A DNA stretch of 28,914 bases. Origin: CAZYBG01 sp964645155 (lineage in GTDB: Bacteria > Pseudomonadota > Alphaproteobacteria > Rhodobacterales > Rhodobacteraceae). The notes under the pieces were generated by a model. It did no database searches. It had not been told where the DNA came from and saw only the letters and a list, made by a program, of their open reading frames with translations. Numbering within the stretch: the first letter of the stretch is position 1; every line of letters starts with the position of its first letter. A program made the position numbers and the translations under genes. The stretch is taken from NCBI GenBank assembly GCA_964645155.1, contig CAZYBG010000035.1, positions 1 through 28,914 on the forward strand, read 5' to 3'. Shown here in pieces: positions 26,316 to 28,914 of this stretch.

Positions 26316-27727
26316 GGCAGGATCGCCTTCAGCCGGTGGAGCGCGATGCGTTCGACCTGCGCGCAGGCCGTGGCGAACTCGGTTTCGGTGTCGTGGGCGA
26401 TGCGGGCGTGAAAGGCGCCGAGGATCGTGGCCTTGGTGTTCTCGCGCACTGCGATGATGAACGGAAACCCGTGCTTGCCGACGTATTCGAGGTTCAGCCG
26501 CTCGAATGTCGCGCGCTCGTCGTCGGTCAGCGCGTCGAGCCCGGCCGAGGCCTGCTCGGCGGCGCTGTCGGCCGTCAGCCGCCGCGCCTGGGCGAGCCGT
26601 CCGGCAAGGTCCGGATGCGCCCGCAGCACGCCGAGCCGCTCGTCCTTTGCCGCTGACCGGAAGGCGCGGCAGAGCGCGTTGTGCAGCCCCGCCGCGCTGT
26701 CATGCGCGGGGCCGAGTTCCAGCCGGTAGGCGCGGTCGGCGATCCAGGGGCTGTGCTCGAAGATGCCGCCGAAAAGCGCCAGGAACGTGCCGCGGTCCAT
26801 CCGCGACGGCCGGGCGCGATCCTCGGGCGGGTGGTGGGCGCGCCAATGCGCGGCGATCTGGCCGCGCGTGGCGAACCAGGCGCCACGTGCCCGCGCATGG
26901 TCGATGAAACGCTCCAGCCCGATGGCGCGCCCCGGCCGCCCGATCAGCCGGCAGTGAAGGCCGACCGACATCATCTTCGGCCGGCCGGCCGCGCCCTCGG
27001 CCACCAGGCAGTCGAGCGTGTCCTTCAGGTACCGGAAGAAGTGCTCGCCGGTATTGAATCCCTGCGGCGTCGCGAAGCGCATGTCGTTGGCGTCGAGCGT
27101 GTAGGGAATGACAAGCTGTTGGCGGTCGCCGGCGGCAATCCAGTACGGCAGGTCGTCGTCGTAGGCGTCCGAGATCCAGTCGAAACCCTGCATCGCGGTC
27201 AGCCGGACGGTGTTCATCGAACAGCGCCCGGTATACCAGCCGGCCGGCGGCGTGCCGGTCACCTCGGCATGCAGCCGGATCGCCGCCGCGATCTGGAGCC
27301 GCTCCTCCGCCTCGGGCATGTCGCGGTGCTCGATCCACCGCAGCCCGTGGCTGGCGATCTCCCAGCCCGCCTCGTGCATCGCGGCCACCTGCGCAGGGCT
27401 GCGGGCCAGCGCGGTCGCGACGCCGTAGACGGTGACCGGCAGGCCGCGCAGCAGCCGGTGCAGCCGCCAGAAGCCGGCGCGGGCGCCGTAGTCGTAGATG
27501 CTCTCCATGTTCCAGTGGCGCTGCCCCGGCCAGGGCTGGGCGCCGACGATCTCGGACAGGAAGGCCTCGGACGCCGCATCGCCGTGCAGGACGCTGTTCT
27601 CGCCGCCCTCCTCGTAGTTCAGCACGAGGCTGACCGCCACCGGCGCGCCGCCCGGCCAGCGCACCTCGGGCGTGTCCGGTCCGTGGCCGCGGAAATCGCG
27701 TGGATAACGTGGCGGTTCAGCAGTCAC
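26312..27727 (-). CDS. Fused allantoinase (PuuE) and OHCU decarboxylase (UraD)
   Basis: One 471-residue chain joins two purine-breakdown enzymes. Residues 1 to about 305 are a PuuE-type allantoinase of the polysaccharide-deacetylase superfamily, recognisable by LNYEEGGENSVLHGD, HWNMESIYDYGARAGFWRLH and EIASHGLRWIEH; it opens allantoin to allantoate. From about residue 310 a UraD domain follows (LALFGGIFEHSPWIA, LRAHPDLAGRLA, LEYVGKHGFPFIIAVRENTK), which decarboxylates OHCU to S-allantoin. The order in the chain is opposite to the order of the reactions. The GTG at 27727 is preferred, giving TAEPPRYPRDFRGHG; a TTG eleven codons upstream lacks a ribosome-binding site. It is divergent from uraH, whose product OHCU is the UraD substrate. 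Such fusions are known in proteobacteria. Confidence 0.93.
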
Positions 27728-27854
27728 TCTTGCCCCCGGTACCTGCGCCGACGCCGCCAACTAGAGCAGCTTTCGCGCGTGACGCAAGGCGCGCACCTTC
27801 GCCGTTGCGCCGGCCCGCGCCGCGCGGCAGGGTCCGGCGAAAGGAGACGCGAGG

Positions 27855-28211
27855 ATGGCCGAGGGATTTCTCACGACGCATGTGCTCGACACCGCCCGCG
27901 GCCGCCCGGCCGGGGGCGTGAAGATCGCGCTCTACCGGATCTCGGGCGACGGCCGGCACAGGATCGCCGAGGCGGTCACCAATGCCGACGGCCGCACCGA
28001 CGCGCCGATCCTGCCGAAGGAGGGGTTCGCGACCGGCACCTACGAGCTGGTGTTCCATGCCGGCGACTACCTGCGCGGCCAGCGCTCCGCCGAGGCCGCG
28101 CCGCCCTTCCTCGACGAGGTTCCGATCCGCTTCGGCATGGCCGAGGACGCACATTACCACGTGCCGCTCCTGCTCTCTCCCTACGGCTATTCGACCTACA
28201 GGGGGAGTTGA
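27855..28211 (+). CDS. uraH: 5-Hydroxyisourate hydrolase (transthyretin-like)
   Basis: The 118-residue protein is a complete HIU hydrolase, which turns 5-hydroxyisourate from urate oxidation into OHCU. It shows the family N-terminal motif THVLDTARGRPAGGVKIALY with the catalytic His, and ends with the diagnostic tetrapeptide Tyr-Arg-Gly-Ser. Further conserved parts are TNADGRTDAPIL and the HYHVPLLLSPYGYSTY segment. There is no signal peptide, so it acts in the cytoplasm. AAGGAG at 27841-27846 lies eight bases before the ATG. The stop codon shares one base with the puuD start (TGATG), which couples the two genes. UraD, the next enzyme, is encoded on the opposite strand beside it. Confidence 0.95.
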   Translation: MAEGFLTTHVLDTARGRPAGGVKIALYRISGDGRHRIAEAVTNADGRTDAPILPKEGFATGTYELVFHAGDYLRGQRSAEAAPPFLDEVPIRFGMAEDAHYHVPLLLSPYGYSTYRGS

Positions 28212-28914
28212 TGTACGACCTTGCCGTCCTCGGCGCGTGGCTCGAATTCGCGGTGCGGTGGACGCATGTGATCGTCGGCATCGCCTGGATCGGCTCGTCG
28301 TTTTACTTCATCGCGCTCGACCTCGGGCTCCGCCGCGACCCGCCGCCGCCCTCGGGCGCCGATGGCGAGGAATGGCAGGTCCATGGCGGCGGCTTCTACC
28401 ACATCGAGAAGTACCTGGTCGCGCCGGACCGGCTTCCCGAGCACCTGACCTGGTTCAAGTGGGAAAGCTACTGGACCTGGATGTCGGGCTTCGCGCTTCT
28501 GGTTCTCGTCTACTACCTCGGCGCAGAGTTCTACCTGGTCGACCCGACGGTGATGGACCTCGCGGTCTGGCAGGCGATCCTGATCTCGCTCGCCTCGCTC
28601 GGCTTCGGCTGGATCGCCTACACGACGCTCTGCCGGGTGTTCGTCGAGGCCGACCAGACCTGGCTCATGGTCGCGCTCTTCGCGGTGCTCGTCGCCATGG
28701 CCTGGGGTTACGCGGAGGTGTTCTCGGGGCGCGCGGCGCTTCTGCACCTCGGGGCCTTCACCGCGACGATCATGTCGGCCAACGTCTTCCTCGTCATCAT
28801 CCCGAACCAGAAGATCGTGGTGGAGGACCTCAAGGCGGGGCGCCGCCCCGACCCGAAATACGGCAAGATCGCCAAGCAGCGCAGCACGCACAACAACTAC
28901 CTGACGCTGCCGGT
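28211..28914 (+). CDS. puuD: Membrane-bound urate hydroxylase PuuD, N-terminal part
   Basis: The frame begins at an ATG sharing one base with the uraH stop and runs off the window after about 234 codons with no stop. It reads MYDLAVLGAWLEFAVRWTHV and then IVGIAWIGSSFYFIALDLGL, the start of PuuD, a cofactor-free-fold-unrelated integral-membrane urate oxidase that usually ends in a cytochrome c domain. At least four membrane segments can be traced, and SANVFLVIIPNQKIVVEDL, KYGKIAKQRSTHNNYLTLPV at the edge is strongly conserved. It makes 5-hydroxyisourate, the UraH substrate. The C-terminal heme domain would lie beyond the window and could not be checked. Confidence 0.93.
   Translation, partial: MYDLAVLGAWLEFAVRWTHVIVGIAWIGSSFYFIALDLGLRRDPPPPSGADGEEWQVHGGGFYHIEKYLVAPDRLPEHLTWFKWESYWTWMSGFALLVLVYYLGAEFYLVDPTVMDLAVWQAILISLASLGFGWIAYTTLCRVFVEADQTWLMVALFAVLVAMAWGYAEVFSGRAALLHLGAFTATIMSANVFLVIIPNQKIVVEDLKAGRRPDPKYGKIAKQRSTHNNYLTLP

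Overview
The window is a gene-dense stretch of very GC-rich DNA (about 70% G+C by eye) from an alphaproteobacterium, most likely a member of the Rhodobacterales/Rhodobacteraceae. The main grounds are a GTTC-N7-GTTC LexA box in front of an imuA-imuB-dnaE2 mutagenesis cassette, a ChoX-type choline transporter beside betIBA, a complete beta-hydroxyaspartate cycle operon (bhcABCD), and a PuuE-UraD fusion with PuuD in a ureide-degradation cluster. All functions are assigned by reading the sequence; no database search was run.

Layout. 1-51: 3' part of tRNA-Gly(CCC). 86-826 (-): YebC/PmpR-type regulator. 951-2726 (+): SLC13-type permease with central RCK_C domains. 2735-8124 (-): SOS cassette imuA, imuB, dnaE2. 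8197-9763: divergent ArgP-like LysR regulator and LysE/ArgO exporter, then a DMT-family permease (9803-10717). 10722-14101 (-): choline ABC transporter choX, a flavodoxin-like gene, choW, choV. 14248-18047 (+): betI, betB, betA. 18091-20160 (-): aspS, with a roughly 98-residue in-frame insertion of much lower GC. 20433-24891 (+): bhcA, bhcB, bhcC, bhcD. 24896-27727 (-): allA, allE and a puuE-uraD fusion. 27855-28914 (+): uraH and the start of puuD, cut by the window edge.

How the genes fit together. ChoXWV imports choline and BetA/BetB oxidise it to glycine betaine; BetI probably controls both divergent units from a shared operator. Urate is opened by PuuD, UraH and UraD, allantoin is hydrolysed by PuuE, and AllE and AllA carry ureidoglycine to glyoxylate. 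An allantoate-cleaving enzyme is not in the window. Glyoxylate is the entry substrate of the Bhc cycle, which turns two glyoxylate into oxaloacetate with no carbon loss. Glycine betaine can also be demethylated to glycine, another Bhc intermediate. The 18-28 kb half therefore looks like a C2/nitrogen salvage block centred on glyoxylate.

The most unusual observation is the insertion in aspartyl-tRNA synthetase (about 18772-19068): open, in frame, about 52% G+C against 70% next to it, in a surface loop of the GAD domain, and of unrecognised origin. Also notable are three different palindromic hairpins in the spacers of the bet and bhc operons, an AT-rich palindrome in front of bhcA with no adjacent bhcR gene, and a flavodoxin-like gene inside the choline transporter operon. 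The longest stretch without a gene is 272 bases (aspS-bhcA), so there are no large empty regions.
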